From the NCBI GenBank assembly GCA_016710635.1, contig JADJVL010000002.1:186001-250000 (forward strand): a stretch of 64,000 nt of DNA. The letters are read 5' to 3'. Origin of the DNA: Holophagaceae bacterium. Lineage in GTDB: Bacteria; Acidobacteriota; Holophagae; Holophagales; Holophagaceae. How positions within the stretch are numbered: the stretch's first letter is position 1; every line of letters begins with the position of its first letter. A program made the translations under genes and the position numbers. The notes below the pieces were generated by a model, which was not told the origin of the DNA, did not search any database, and saw nothing but the letters and a program-made list of their open reading frames with translations. Positions 24,256 to 31,336 of the stretch are shown one piece after another.

Positions 24256-24991
24256 AGCCCTCGCGCGGCTCAACGCCGAAGGCCGGCCGGCGGCCCTGCT
24301 GACGGTGCTGCGGGTGAAGGGCAGCACGCCCCGGGAAGCGGGCGCCAAGCTGCTGGTGACCGCCGAGGGCTGGGCCTGGGGCAGCATCGGCGGCGGGCCC
24401 CTGGAGCACGCCGCCATCGAGGACGCGAAAGCCGCCCTGGAGGAAGGCGCCTGCCGGGTCGCGAGCTATGGCCTGTGCGGGGAGACGGAAAGTTGCGGCG
24501 GGTCCGCGGAAGTGCTCATCGAGGTGCTGAACGCCGGGCCCCACCTGCTGCTCTTCGGCGCGGGCCACGTCGGCCACGCCCTCTGCCGGGTGCTGGAGGG
24601 CACGGGATACACGGTGCACCTCGTCGATCCCCGGCCGGAATGGCTCCACCAGCCCGGGATCCCTCCGGGGGTGATCAGGCATCCCGAGGGCTGGGAGGCC
24701 TTCCTGCCCATGGTGCGCTGGAACCCCCGCACCCGCGTCGTCGTGATGACCCACAGCGGCGACCTGGACCGGGCCATCCTCCGGGCCTTGCTGCCCCTCG
24801 CCCCGGGCTTCGTCGGGCTCCTCGGGTCCAAGGCGAAGGCGGCGCGCATGCGGGCGGGCCTCGCCGAGGACGGTCTTCCCTCGATCCTCATCGGGCGGCT
24901 TCAGTGCCCCCTCGGCCTGGACCTCGGCCCCCGCAAGGCGCCTGCGGAGGTGGCCATCAGCATCGCGGCCCAGTTGTTGGCTCTGTCCTGA
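24239..24991 (+). CDS. xdhC: XdhC-type molybdenum cofactor insertion protein
   Basis: A 250-residue chaperone that sulfurates or inserts the molybdenum cofactor into xanthine dehydrogenase. The N-terminal XdhC domain has VLRVKGSTPREAGAKLLV and GSIGGGPLE; the C-terminal Rossmann part has LLLFGAGHVGHALCRVL and FVGLLGSKAKAARM. I chose the TTG at 24239 because GAAGGA lies 5-6 nt before it and no ATG in frame is available nearby. The gene ends directly against the converging DMT-family gene with no gap. Confidence 0.9.
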   Translation: MPTWVEALARLNAEGRPAALLTVLRVKGSTPREAGAKLLVTAEGWAWGSIGGGPLEHAAIEDAKAALEEGACRVASYGLCGETESCGGSAEVLIEVLNAGPHLLLFGAGHVGHALCRVLEGTGYTVHLVDPRPEWLHQPGIPPGVIRHPEGWEAFLPMVRWNPRTRVVVMTHSGDLDRAILRALLPLAPGFVGLLGSKAKAARMRAGLAEDGLPSILIGRLQCPLGLDLGPRKAPAEVAISIAAQLLALS

Positions 24992-25438
24992 TCACTTCCG
25001 CCCAACGAGCACCGCGGCCACCACCGCCAGGGCGGCCCCGCAGACCTTCGTCGCGGTCAGCGGCCGTCCTTCCAGAAGCGCGTCCCAGGCGAGGCTGGTG
25101 ACCATCTGGCCCACCAGGATGCCCAGGAAGACGGGAAAGGCGCCGAGCCGCGAGATGGCGTAGGGGATGCCCGTCACCAGGGCGAAGCCGAAAAGGCCCG
25201 GGAAGATCCACCACCAGCGGAATTGGGCCAGCCCGCCCTTGAGCGTGAAGAGGTCCGGCAGGGCTGCGGGCCGCAGGCGGACCAGGGCGAGGAGCGCGCC
25301 CACCGCCACCAGGAGCACCAGGATGTTGAGAAGGGCGGTGGCGGCGAGGCCCCATTGGCCGGCGATCTGGCGGTTCAGGCCGCCCTGCAGCACCGCCGCC
25401 AAGCCCAGGAACCCCGGAAGCAGGACCATCCACCGCAT
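24992..25438 (-). CDS. DMT-superfamily exporter, YdcZ (DUF606) family
   Basis: A 148-residue protein with about five hydrophobic helices and no cytoplasmic domain, the size of the DUF606 half-size transporters of the drug/metabolite superfamily. Typical segments are LQGGLNRQIAGQWG near the start and PVFLGILVGQMVTSL in the last third. I chose ATG 25438 (MRWMVLLPGFLG), which has GGGAGG just upstream; a longer reading adds basic residues that do not fit a membrane start. The substrate is unknown. Confidence 0.8.
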   Translation of the reverse strand: MRWMVLLPGFLGLAAVLQGGLNRQIAGQWGLAATALLNILVLLVAVGALLALVRLRPAALPDLFTLKGGLAQFRWWWIFPGLFGFALVTGIPYAISRLGAFPVFLGILVGQMVTSLAWDALLEGRPLTATKVCGAALAVVAAVLVGRK

Positions 25439-25535
25439 GAAGCCTCCCATCGGAACCTGCAGTTTGGCCCAGGAATCGCCGCTTTGGCCATTCGCGGCCT
25501 CGGAGTATGCTGAGCGCGAAAACCCAGGAAAACCC

Positions 25536-25895
25536 ATGACGGACCTGCAGGATGTTCGGCGTTTCAGGCGCATGCGCCCCACGAGGCCGCTGCTCTCCCG
25601 GTTCCAGGTGCATGGAGAGTGGATCCAGGGGGTCGAGATCGTGTCCCTCGGCGCCGGTGGCTTCGGCGCCTGGGTGGAAGAGCATTACGCGGACCTGCTG
25701 GCGCCGGGAAACCGGATCCACCGCTTCGTCTGGGACGATCCGGGCCTTCCGGCCCCGCCCGAAGATGGGGCCGTGGTCTTCTGCGCCCTCCGGAACCAGA
25801 GCGCCCGGGAAGGGTATGTCATGTTCGGCGCCGAGTTCACCCACCCCTCCGCGGAGTTCATGCGGGCCATCGAGAACCTGGGCGTGGTGGCCTGA
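25536..25895 (+). CDS. Small PilZ-like domain protein
   Basis: A 119-residue protein that resembles a single PilZ domain: an N-terminal RRFRRMRP arginine cluster, a central EIVSLGAGGFGAWV in place of the usual (D/N)xSxxG, and a C-terminal GYVMFGAEFTHPSAEFM. PilZ domains bind cyclic di-GMP through the arginine motif and the D/N-x-S-x-x-G loop. Here the D/N position is isoleucine, so binding may be weak or lost. AGGA precedes ATG 25536. It is transcribed alone and away from the DMT gene. Confidence 0.6.
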   Translation: MTDLQDVRRFRRMRPTRPLLSRFQVHGEWIQGVEIVSLGAGGFGAWVEEHYADLLAPGNRIHRFVWDDPGLPAPPEDGAVVFCALRNQSAREGYVMFGAEFTHPSAEFMRAIENLGVVA

Positions 25896-25914
25896 GCCAT
25901 TTCAGTCGCAGTCC

Positions 25915-25938
25915 TTCCCGGGGACAATCCACCGGGAA
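25915..25938. terminator. Possible terminator between convergent PilZ-like gene and lipA
   Basis: TTCCCGG (25915-25921) and CCGGGAA (25932-25938) pair over a 10-nt loop, 19 nt after the PilZ-like stop. There is no T-tract. The remainder of the 133-nt gap to lipA shows nothing recognisable. Confidence 0.35.
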
Positions 25939-26028
25939 AGGTGGATGGGGCTCCGACCCTTGGCACACGGATCTGGAGACCCTTGCCGCTTGGGGAGGCA
26001 CTAGGTCTTTTCATTCCACGGGACCCAA

Positions 26029-26955
26029 TTAGGCGATGGCGATGCCTTCCATCCCGGCCACCTCGAAGGCGTTGAAGCTGCTGCGCACCAGGGGGCCGGC
26101 GTAGACGGTCTGGAAGCCCAGGGCCTTGGCCTTCCGGCCCAGCGCTTCGAACTCCTCCGGGGGCACATAGCGCCGCACGGGGAGCTGGTGGCGGGTGGGG
26201 CGCAGGTACTGCCCGAGGGTGAGGATGTCGACGCCGGCGCCGGCGAGGCCCGCGAAGACCTCCAGCAGTTCGGCTTCCGTTTCGCCCAGGCCCAGCATGA
26301 GCCCGGACTTGGTGCGGAAGGCCTCCCCGAACAGGCTGGTCCCGAACTGCTTGGCGTGGCGCAGCACCGCCAGGGTGCGGGGGAAGCGGCCCGCAGGGCG
26401 GACGGTTTCGTAAAGGCTGGGCACCGTTTCCGTATTGTGGTTGAAGACCAGGGGCCCCGAAGCCACCACCCGGCTGACGGCGTCCAGGTCCCCGAGGAAG
26501 TCCGGCGTGAGGACCTCCACACCGGTGGCTGGGCAGCGGCGGCGGATGGCGGAGACCGTGGCGGCGAAGTGGGCGGCGCCGCCGTCCGGCAGATCGTCCC
26601 GGTTGACGGAGGTGAGCACCGCGTATTTCAGGCCCAGGGCCTCCACCCGGCTGGCGGTCTCCTCGGGCTCGTGCGGATCCAGGGCCATCGGCTTGCCGCT
26701 CTGGATGGCGCAAAAGCCGCAGGCCCGGGTGCAGGTATCGCCCATGAGCAGGAAGGTCGCCGTGCCATGGCTGAAGCAATGGGCGCGGTTGGGGCAGCGG
26801 GCCTCTTCGCAGACCGTGTGCAGGGCACTATCCCGGAGGCCCACCTTCATCTCGTGCAGGTCCCGGAGGTTTACCCGTTCCCGGGTGATCCAGTCCGGCA
26901 GGCGCGGGTGCTGGCCGAGGACTTCGCGCCCGGCGCGCTTCGAGAAACGTGGCAT
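26029..26955 (-). CDS. lipA: Lipoyl synthase
   Basis: A 308-residue radical-SAM enzyme that inserts two sulfurs into octanoyl groups on lipoyl domains. The auxiliary-cluster cysteines are C49, C54 and C60 in CEEARCPNRAHC; the radical-SAM cluster is C75, C79 and C82 in CTRACGFC. The C-terminal serine motif appears as VRSSFNAFE (usually RSSY). The gene starts 12 nt after the HvfC-like stop and is probably in the same message as the RiPP maturases. lipB is not in the window. Confidence 0.96.
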   Translation of the reverse strand: MPRFSKRAGREVLGQHPRLPDWITRERVNLRDLHEMKVGLRDSALHTVCEEARCPNRAHCFSHGTATFLLMGDTCTRACGFCAIQSGKPMALDPHEPEETASRVEALGLKYAVLTSVNRDDLPDGGAAHFAATVSAIRRRCPATGVEVLTPDFLGDLDAVSRVVASGPLVFNHNTETVPSLYETVRPAGRFPRTLAVLRHAKQFGTSLFGEAFRTKSGLMLGLGETEAELLEVFAGLAGAGVDILTLGQYLRPTRHQLPVRRYVPPEEFEALGRKAKALGFQTVYAGPLVRSSFNAFEVAGMEGIAIA

Positions 26956-26967
26956 CCGGCCAGTTTC

Positions 26968-27741
26968 TCAGGAAAAGCCCAGAACCGCTCCGTTCTCGCG
27001 CAGGCGTCCCAGCAGGCCCTGCGCCGCGGGCAGGTCCAGACCGATGCCGGACGCGGCCTCGCCGAGGGCTTGACCCTCCAGGCACCGGGCCAGGAAGGCG
27101 GACGTATGCGGATCCACTTCCAGGGTCTCGAAGCCGAGGTCCCGGTCTCGATAGCAGACGAGGTGGGCCGGGCCTTCCAGAGGCACCGGCGCCTCCTCGG
27201 TGCTTTCATGCACCCGCCACTGGTAGGCCAGGTTCCGGAACGCCCCATCGAAGGCGACCCGAAGGTCCGCCCCGGGAGTATCGCCCAGGCCCTCCCGCGA
27301 CGGAGCCTCCGGCCAGCGCAGCACATCCAGCTCGATGTACTCGTAGTGGGCGAGCTGGAGCAGGAAGGGCCAGCGCTCCTTGCCCCAGCCGCCTTCCGCC
27401 AGCCAGGCGACGAAGGTCGGATTGATGTCCCGGAAGTAGGGGCTCTGCACCGCGCGGGCGGCGATGAAGGCCTGGACGCAGTCCGTCCAGGCACCCGCCT
27501 CGTCGAGGATCTGGTGGGTGAAAGGGAAGCAGTCCGGCAGCGGGTCCTCGAGGGCGCCCTGCACCAGCTCCCGGTAGACCAGCAGCCGGCGGCGGTAGCG
27601 GACGAAGGCTTGCTGGTCTGCGGCGTCAAGGCCCCGGGCGGCGGCGAAGGCTTCCGGGGCCTCGGAAAAGGCTTGCCGCCCCTCCGCATCCAGAAGGAGA
27701 TCCGCCAGGGTCCGCTGCAGGGCCAGGAGTCGCTCAGCCAC
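26968..27741 (-). CDS. hvfC: HvfC-type (DUF2063) RiPP maturation partner
   Basis: A 257-residue protein with the DUF2063 N-terminal helical domain (VAERLLALQRTLADLLL, then YRRRLLVYRELVQGALED) and a C-terminal part with ELDVLRWPE and LRVAFDGAFRNLAYQW. In HvfABC/bufferin systems this protein binds the precursor peptide and works with the iron oxidase. I chose a GTG at 27741, which has AGGGGA 6 nt upstream and overlaps the hvfB stop by 8 nt; an ATG at 27780 would add 13 residues inside hvfB. The family often varies in sequence, so the call rests partly on adjacency to hvfB. Confidence 0.85.
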   Translation of the reverse strand: MAERLLALQRTLADLLLDAEGRQAFSEAPEAFAAARGLDAADQQAFVRYRRRLLVYRELVQGALEDPLPDCFPFTHQILDEAGAWTDCVQAFIAARAVQSPYFRDINPTFVAWLAEGGWGKERWPFLLQLAHYEYIELDVLRWPEAPSREGLGDTPGADLRVAFDGAFRNLAYQWRVHESTEEAPVPLEGPAHLVCYRDRDLGFETLEVDPHTSAFLARCLEGQALGEAASGIGLDLPAAQGLLGRLRENGAVLGFS

Positions 27742-28597
27742 GACCGTCCCCTGTGAGAATCGGCGCCAGGGCCCGGTCATACACCGCCTGTAGCTTCTCC
27801 CGCTCCGCCAGCAGTTCCGCCAGGGAGGGGATGTTGTTGTCCCGCTCCAGGAGCACCGGCAGCGGCCGGCCGATGCGCGGCAGGACCCACTCGAAGAGCT
27901 CGATCACCGGATCGACCACCTCGGCGCCGTGGGTGTCGATGACCAGGCCCTCGGCCTCGTCCCACCAATGGCCGGCGATGTGCATCTGCCGGACCCGGTG
28001 CAGGGGCAGGCCCTCCATCCATTCCTTGGGATCAAAGCCATGGTTGCGGCTGTTCACATAGACATTGTTGATGTCGAGCAGCCAGCCGCAGTCCGCGCCT
28101 TCGAGCACTTCCGCGAGGAACGCCTTTTCGCTCATCTCGGCGTGGCCCAGCTCGGCGTAGTAGCTGACGTTCTCGAACAGGAAGGGCACCGGCAGCTCGC
28201 CCTTGAGCCGCTTGGCCCGCTCCACCGTGTGGTCCACGGCCTCCCGGGTGAAGGGCATGGGCAGCAGCTCCATGGTGTTGGCGCCGCCGTAGGAGGTCCA
28301 GCAGAGGTGCTCGCTGTGCCAGGGGCTGCGGGTGGTCTTGAGAAAGGCCCGGAGGTTGTCCAGGGCCTCGGCCTCCCAGGCGTCGAAGCCCCCCAGCGAC
28401 ATGGAGAGGCCATGGGTGAGCACCGGGTCCCGTTCCAGGATGGCCATGGCCTGTCGATGGCGGCGCCCGCCCTGGCCCACCACGTTCTCCGGGGCGATCT
28501 CCCAAAAGGGGACCGGCGACTGGTCCAGCGCCGCCACCTCGGCGAGGTGGGGACGCCGCAGACCGACACCCACGCCCTGGAATGGATCCTTCGTCAT
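27734..28597 (-). CDS. hvfB: HvfB-type multinuclear iron oxidase (DUF692/MNIO)
   Basis: A 287-residue TIM-barrel oxidase of the MNIO family, which uses two or three irons to oxidise cysteines in ribosomal peptides (oxazolone/thioamide or related products). Probable iron ligands are all present: H62 (THGLSMSLGG), H97 (SEHLCW), E142 (FENVSYY), D175 and N178 (LLDINNVYVN), H206 and H210 (HIAGHW), D221 and H223 (DTHG), E251 (LERDNNIPS). It lies between the Cys-rich precursor gene and hvfC, separated from the precursor by a terminator-like hairpin. Its product is predicted, not known. Confidence 0.93.
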   Translation of the reverse strand: MTKDPFQGVGVGLRRPHLAEVAALDQSPVPFWEIAPENVVGQGGRRHRQAMAILERDPVLTHGLSMSLGGFDAWEAEALDNLRAFLKTTRSPWHSEHLCWTSYGGANTMELLPMPFTREAVDHTVERAKRLKGELPVPFLFENVSYYAELGHAEMSEKAFLAEVLEGADCGWLLDINNVYVNSRNHGFDPKEWMEGLPLHRVRQMHIAGHWWDEAEGLVIDTHGAEVVDPVIELFEWVLPRIGRPLPVLLERDNNIPSLAELLAEREKLQAVYDRALAPILTGDGRG

Positions 28598-28618
28598 GCG
28601 CTCCGCCGGAGAAGGAAA

Positions 28619-28642
28619 AAGGGGGAGGCGAACCTCCCCCTT
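28619..28642 (-). terminator. Terminator/attenuator between the RiPP precursor and its maturases
   Basis: On the minus strand AAGGGGGAGG, loop TTCG, CCTCCCCCTT form a perfect 10-bp stem with a UUCG tetraloop, followed by TTTCCTT. It begins 19 nt after the precursor stop and ends 22 nt before the hvfB start, with the T-rich tail in the direction of transcription. It should cut most transcripts after the precursor gene and let a minority continue into hvfB-hvfC-lipA. Confidence 0.8.
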
Positions 28643-28660
28643 GAGATTAGACCCGATGGC

Positions 28661-29014
28661 TCAGTTCTTCTTGGAGCCGCAGGAGCCGGCGCCGCAGGAC
28701 TTCTCCTTCTTGTCCTTGCCGGCCTTCTTCTCCTTGCCGCACTTGCCATCCTTCATGTCCTTGCCGCACTTGTGCTCCTTGCCGCACTTGCCGTCCTTCA
28801 TGTCCTTGCCGCACTTGTGGTCCTTCATATCCTTCTTGTCCTTGCCGCAGGAGGCGTCCTTGCCGTCCTTCTTGTCGGCGCCGCAGCCGGTCTCGACCAG
28901 GGACTTGTCGGCGGTGTTCTTGACGGCGGAGGCGTCCATCTTCGGCGTCATGGCGGTGGCGGCGAAGGCGCCGGCGGCGAAAAGGGTGGCCAGGGTGGTG
29001 AGCTTGCGGTTCAT
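28661..29014 (-). CDS. hvfA: HvfA-type Cys/Lys-rich RiPP metallophore precursor
   Basis: A 117-residue secreted peptide. A Sec signal (about 1-22, MNRKLTTLATLFAAGAFAAT) is followed by a Lys/Asp/Gly/Cys-rich region with eight cysteines (C44, C56, C68, C77, C83, C92, C107, C112), every one followed by glycine. Known HvfA precursors carry EGKCG units whose cysteines become oxazolone-thioamide groups that bind copper; here the units are DGKCG, HKCG, SCG and GCG. I used ATG 29014, which has AGGAG 6 nt upstream. Residues 66-95 are a perfect tandem repeat of 15 residues. The modification and metal are inferred from the adjacent hvfB and hvfC. Confidence 0.82.
   Translation of the reverse strand: MNRKLTTLATLFAAGAFAATAMTPKMDASAVKNTADKSLVETGCGADKKDGKDASCGKDKKDMKDHKCGKDMKDGKCGKEHKCGKDMKDGKCGKEKKAGKDKKEKSCGAGSCGSKKN
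28730..28819 (-). repeat. 45-bp in-frame tandem repeat inside hvfA
   Basis: Two head-to-tail copies (28730-28774 and 28775-28819) differ at a single base, a synonymous A/G change. Each encodes HKCGKDMKDGKCGKE, which carries two of the Cys-Gly units. This doubles the number of central modification sites from two to four. Confidence 0.95.
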
Positions 29015-29338
29015 GGTGGCTCCTGCGGGGATTCCGCAAAGGTCCGGGATGTCCGGAACCGGGTTGACAGGTTCTGTCCGAGATAAGGGAGAGGACCGGA
29101 ATGCTCTTTGAATGCTGAGCAGGCCATCAATGTGACGACCATCACTCGTTTGCTGCAAGATTTGTGGGGTGAATTTTCTCGCGCTATATTTAAATAACTT
29201 TTATTTCAATTCTTACAATTTTATCCGAAGGTGATGGAAGCCGTTGGGTGGGGGAGACCGGATTCCGGACGGGCTCCAAAGGGCTGTGATCCCCTTCACG
29301 TTTGATCCCAAGCCTCTTGGGCCCTACCATGGTCGGCC
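29015..29338. promoter_or_regulatory. Divergent regulatory region between hvfA and the KimA-like gene
   Basis: These 324 bp hold no gene. About 29172-29228 is a strikingly A/T-rich island (TATATTTAAATAACTTTTAT and on) in otherwise GC-rich DNA. On the minus strand it offers TTGAAA-15 nt-TATAGC facing hvfA. The plus-strand half nearer the transporter (29240-29338) is GC-rich, with short inverted repeats such as CGGATTCCGG, and shows no clear ribosome-binding site before ATG 29339. I could not match it to a known riboswitch. Confidence 0.5.
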
Positions 29339-31288
29339 ATGCCGAATTTCAGAAGACTCCTCCTGGGCCGACGACTTGCCAGCGATGAGTCCCATCACAC
29401 TAGGCTCAACAATCCCGTCGCCCTGGCGGTGTTCAGTTCGGACGCCCTCTCCTCCGTGGCCTACGCCACCCAGGAGATCATGGCCTCCCTGTCCATGGCC
29501 CTGCACCACACGGCGGGTGTGGCGGTCGTCGCGGCGGGCGTCGCGGGCCACGCCCTTTTTGGCCTTTCGATTCCCGTCGCCCTGGGCATCGTGGGGCTGC
29601 TCATCATCCTGGCCAGCAGCTACCGCCAGACCATCCGGGCCTACCCCGGCGGCGGCGGCGCCTACATCGTCGCCAAGGACAACCTGGGCGAGCTGCCGGC
29701 CCTCACCGCCGGCTCTTCCCTGCTGGTGGACTATGTCCTCACCGTGGCGGTGTCGGTCTCCTCGGGCATCGCGGCGATCACGGCGGCGTTCCCGGTGCTG
29801 GCGGGGCATAACGTGTCCCTCACCCTGATCGCCATCGCCTTCATCGCCATCATGAACCTGCGGGGGGTCAAGGAAAGCGGCGCCCTCTTCGCGGTCCCCA
29901 CCTACGGCTTCATCCTCTGCATGCTCGCGCTGCTGGTGCTGGGGACCGCGCGATCCCTGTCCGGGGCGCCGGTCACCGCTCAGGACGTCCAGGCCGCCGC
30001 CCACCAGGGCACCGGCGTCGCGGGGCTGGCCCTCGTGTGGGTCTTCATGCGGGCCTTTTCCGCCGGGTGCACCGCCCTGACCGGGGTCGAGGCGATCTCC
30101 AACGGCGTCCCGGCCTTCAAGGAGCCCGCCGCCGAGAACGCCTCGCGGACCATGCTCTGGATGGTGGGCCTGCTGCTCACCATGTTCCTGGGCATCACCC
30201 TGCTCGCGAACCACTACGGCGTGGTCTACCAGCACAACGCGGACCCCTCGGTGGTGCAGGAGACCCTGCTGTCGCAGCTCGCGCGCCAGATCCTGGGAAC
30301 CGGCGGGCAGGTGGCGGGCCTGGGCAAGGTCTTCTACTACACCGTGCAGGGCTTCACCTTCGCCATCCTTGTCGTGGCCGCCAACACCGCGTACGCGGAC
30401 TTCCCCCGCCTTGCGGCCTTGATGGCGAAGGACGGCTTCCTGCCCCGCCAGTTCTCCAGCCAGGGCGACCGCCTGGTCTTCTCCAACGGCATCCTCATCC
30501 TCACGGGCATGGCCGGTCTCCTGGTGTGGGGCTTCCACGCCAACACGGACGTCCTGCTGCCCCTCTACGCCGCGGGCGTGTTCATCGGCTTCACCCTCAG
30601 CCAGGCCGGCATGGTGCGCCACTGGATCAGGAAAAAGGGGCTCCGCTGGCAGGGGAAGGCCTTCGTCAACGGCCTGGGCGCGCTCGCCACGGGGATCGTG
30701 CTGGTGGACATTCTCATCACCAAGTACCGCGGCGCCGGCATCGTGGTGCTCCTCGTGGCCATCCTGGTGACGCTGTTCTACAACATCCACCGCCACTACA
30801 TCCGCGTGAAGGCGAAGCTGGCGGCCAGCCGCACTGAGCAGGTCTATCCCCACAAGACCAGGGTCATGGTCCTGATCTCGGGGATCCACCACGGCGTGGT
30901 GCACGCCCTCTCCTTCGGCAAGTCCATCGCGGCCCACGGGGACGTGGAGGCCATCACCGTCGATTTCCCGGATGATTCGGGCCGGGAGAGCGCGGCCCTG
31001 GACAAGCTGAGGAGCGACTGGCCCACCTACTGCGAAGGCGTGCCGCTCCGGGCCCTGCGAAGCCCCTACCGGAAGATCGTGGAGCCGATCCTGGATGAAG
31101 TGGACCGGATCCGCCGTAATGAGCCTGAGGTGATGCAGATCCTGATCGTCCCGGAATTCGTCACCTCGAGCTGGTGGGAAAACCTGCTGCACAACCAGAC
31201 GGCCCTGCGCCTCAAGGCGTCCCTCCTGGTGAAGCCGAAGACCATCGTGATCTCCGTGCCCTACCACCTCGATCCGGCAGAGGATTGA
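29339..31288 (+). CDS. KimA-like potassium importer (APC superfamily), copy 1
   Basis: A 649-residue transporter with about twelve membrane helices followed by a cytoplasmic domain (about 490-649). The N-terminus NPVALAVFSSDALSSVAYAT and the following YPGGGGAYIVAKDNLGE match the KimA group of proton-coupled potassium importers, which in Firmicutes are inhibited by cyclic di-AMP. The C-terminal domain has VMVLISGIHHGVVHALSFGK, resembling a universal-stress-like fold. The second copy begins 48 nt downstream and is nearly the same protein. Substrate is inferred from family. Confidence 0.82.
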   Translation: MPNFRRLLLGRRLASDESHHTRLNNPVALAVFSSDALSSVAYATQEIMASLSMALHHTAGVAVVAAGVAGHALFGLSIPVALGIVGLLIILASSYRQTIRAYPGGGGAYIVAKDNLGELPALTAGSSLLVDYVLTVAVSVSSGIAAITAAFPVLAGHNVSLTLIAIAFIAIMNLRGVKESGALFAVPTYGFILCMLALLVLGTARSLSGAPVTAQDVQAAAHQGTGVAGLALVWVFMRAFSAGCTALTGVEAISNGVPAFKEPAAENASRTMLWMVGLLLTMFLGITLLANHYGVVYQHNADPSVVQETLLSQLARQILGTGGQVAGLGKVFYYTVQGFTFAILVVAANTAYADFPRLAALMAKDGFLPRQFSSQGDRLVFSNGILILTGMAGLLVWGFHANTDVLLPLYAAGVFIGFTLSQAGMVRHWIRKKGLRWQGKAFVNGLGALATGIVLVDILITKYRGAGIVVLLVAILVTLFYNIHRHYIRVKAKLAASRTEQVYPHKTRVMVLISGIHHGVVHALSFGKSIAAHGDVEAITVDFPDDSGRESAALDKLRSDWPTYCEGVPLRALRSPYRKIVEPILDEVDRIRRNEPEVMQILIVPEFVTSSWWENLLHNQTALRLKASLLVKPKTIVISVPYHLDPAED

Positions 31289-31336
31289 CCGGTCCCCGCC
31301 CGCGCGAACCTGGAATCGGCTCTAAGATAGGCAGCC

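Noticed and set aside
28730..28819. CRISPR-like repeat
   Set aside because: The repeat is in-frame coding sequence with no spacer between copies and no cas genes.
28661..29158. A 165-residue version of the RiPP precursor
   Set aside because: The 48 extra residues precede a perfect Sec signal peptide at ATG 29014, which has its own AGGAG site.
29240..29338. Possible cyclic di-AMP (ydaO-type) riboswitch before the KimA-like gene
   Set aside because: Some KimA genes are under this riboswitch, but I could not match the conserved segments; only short inverted repeats are visible.
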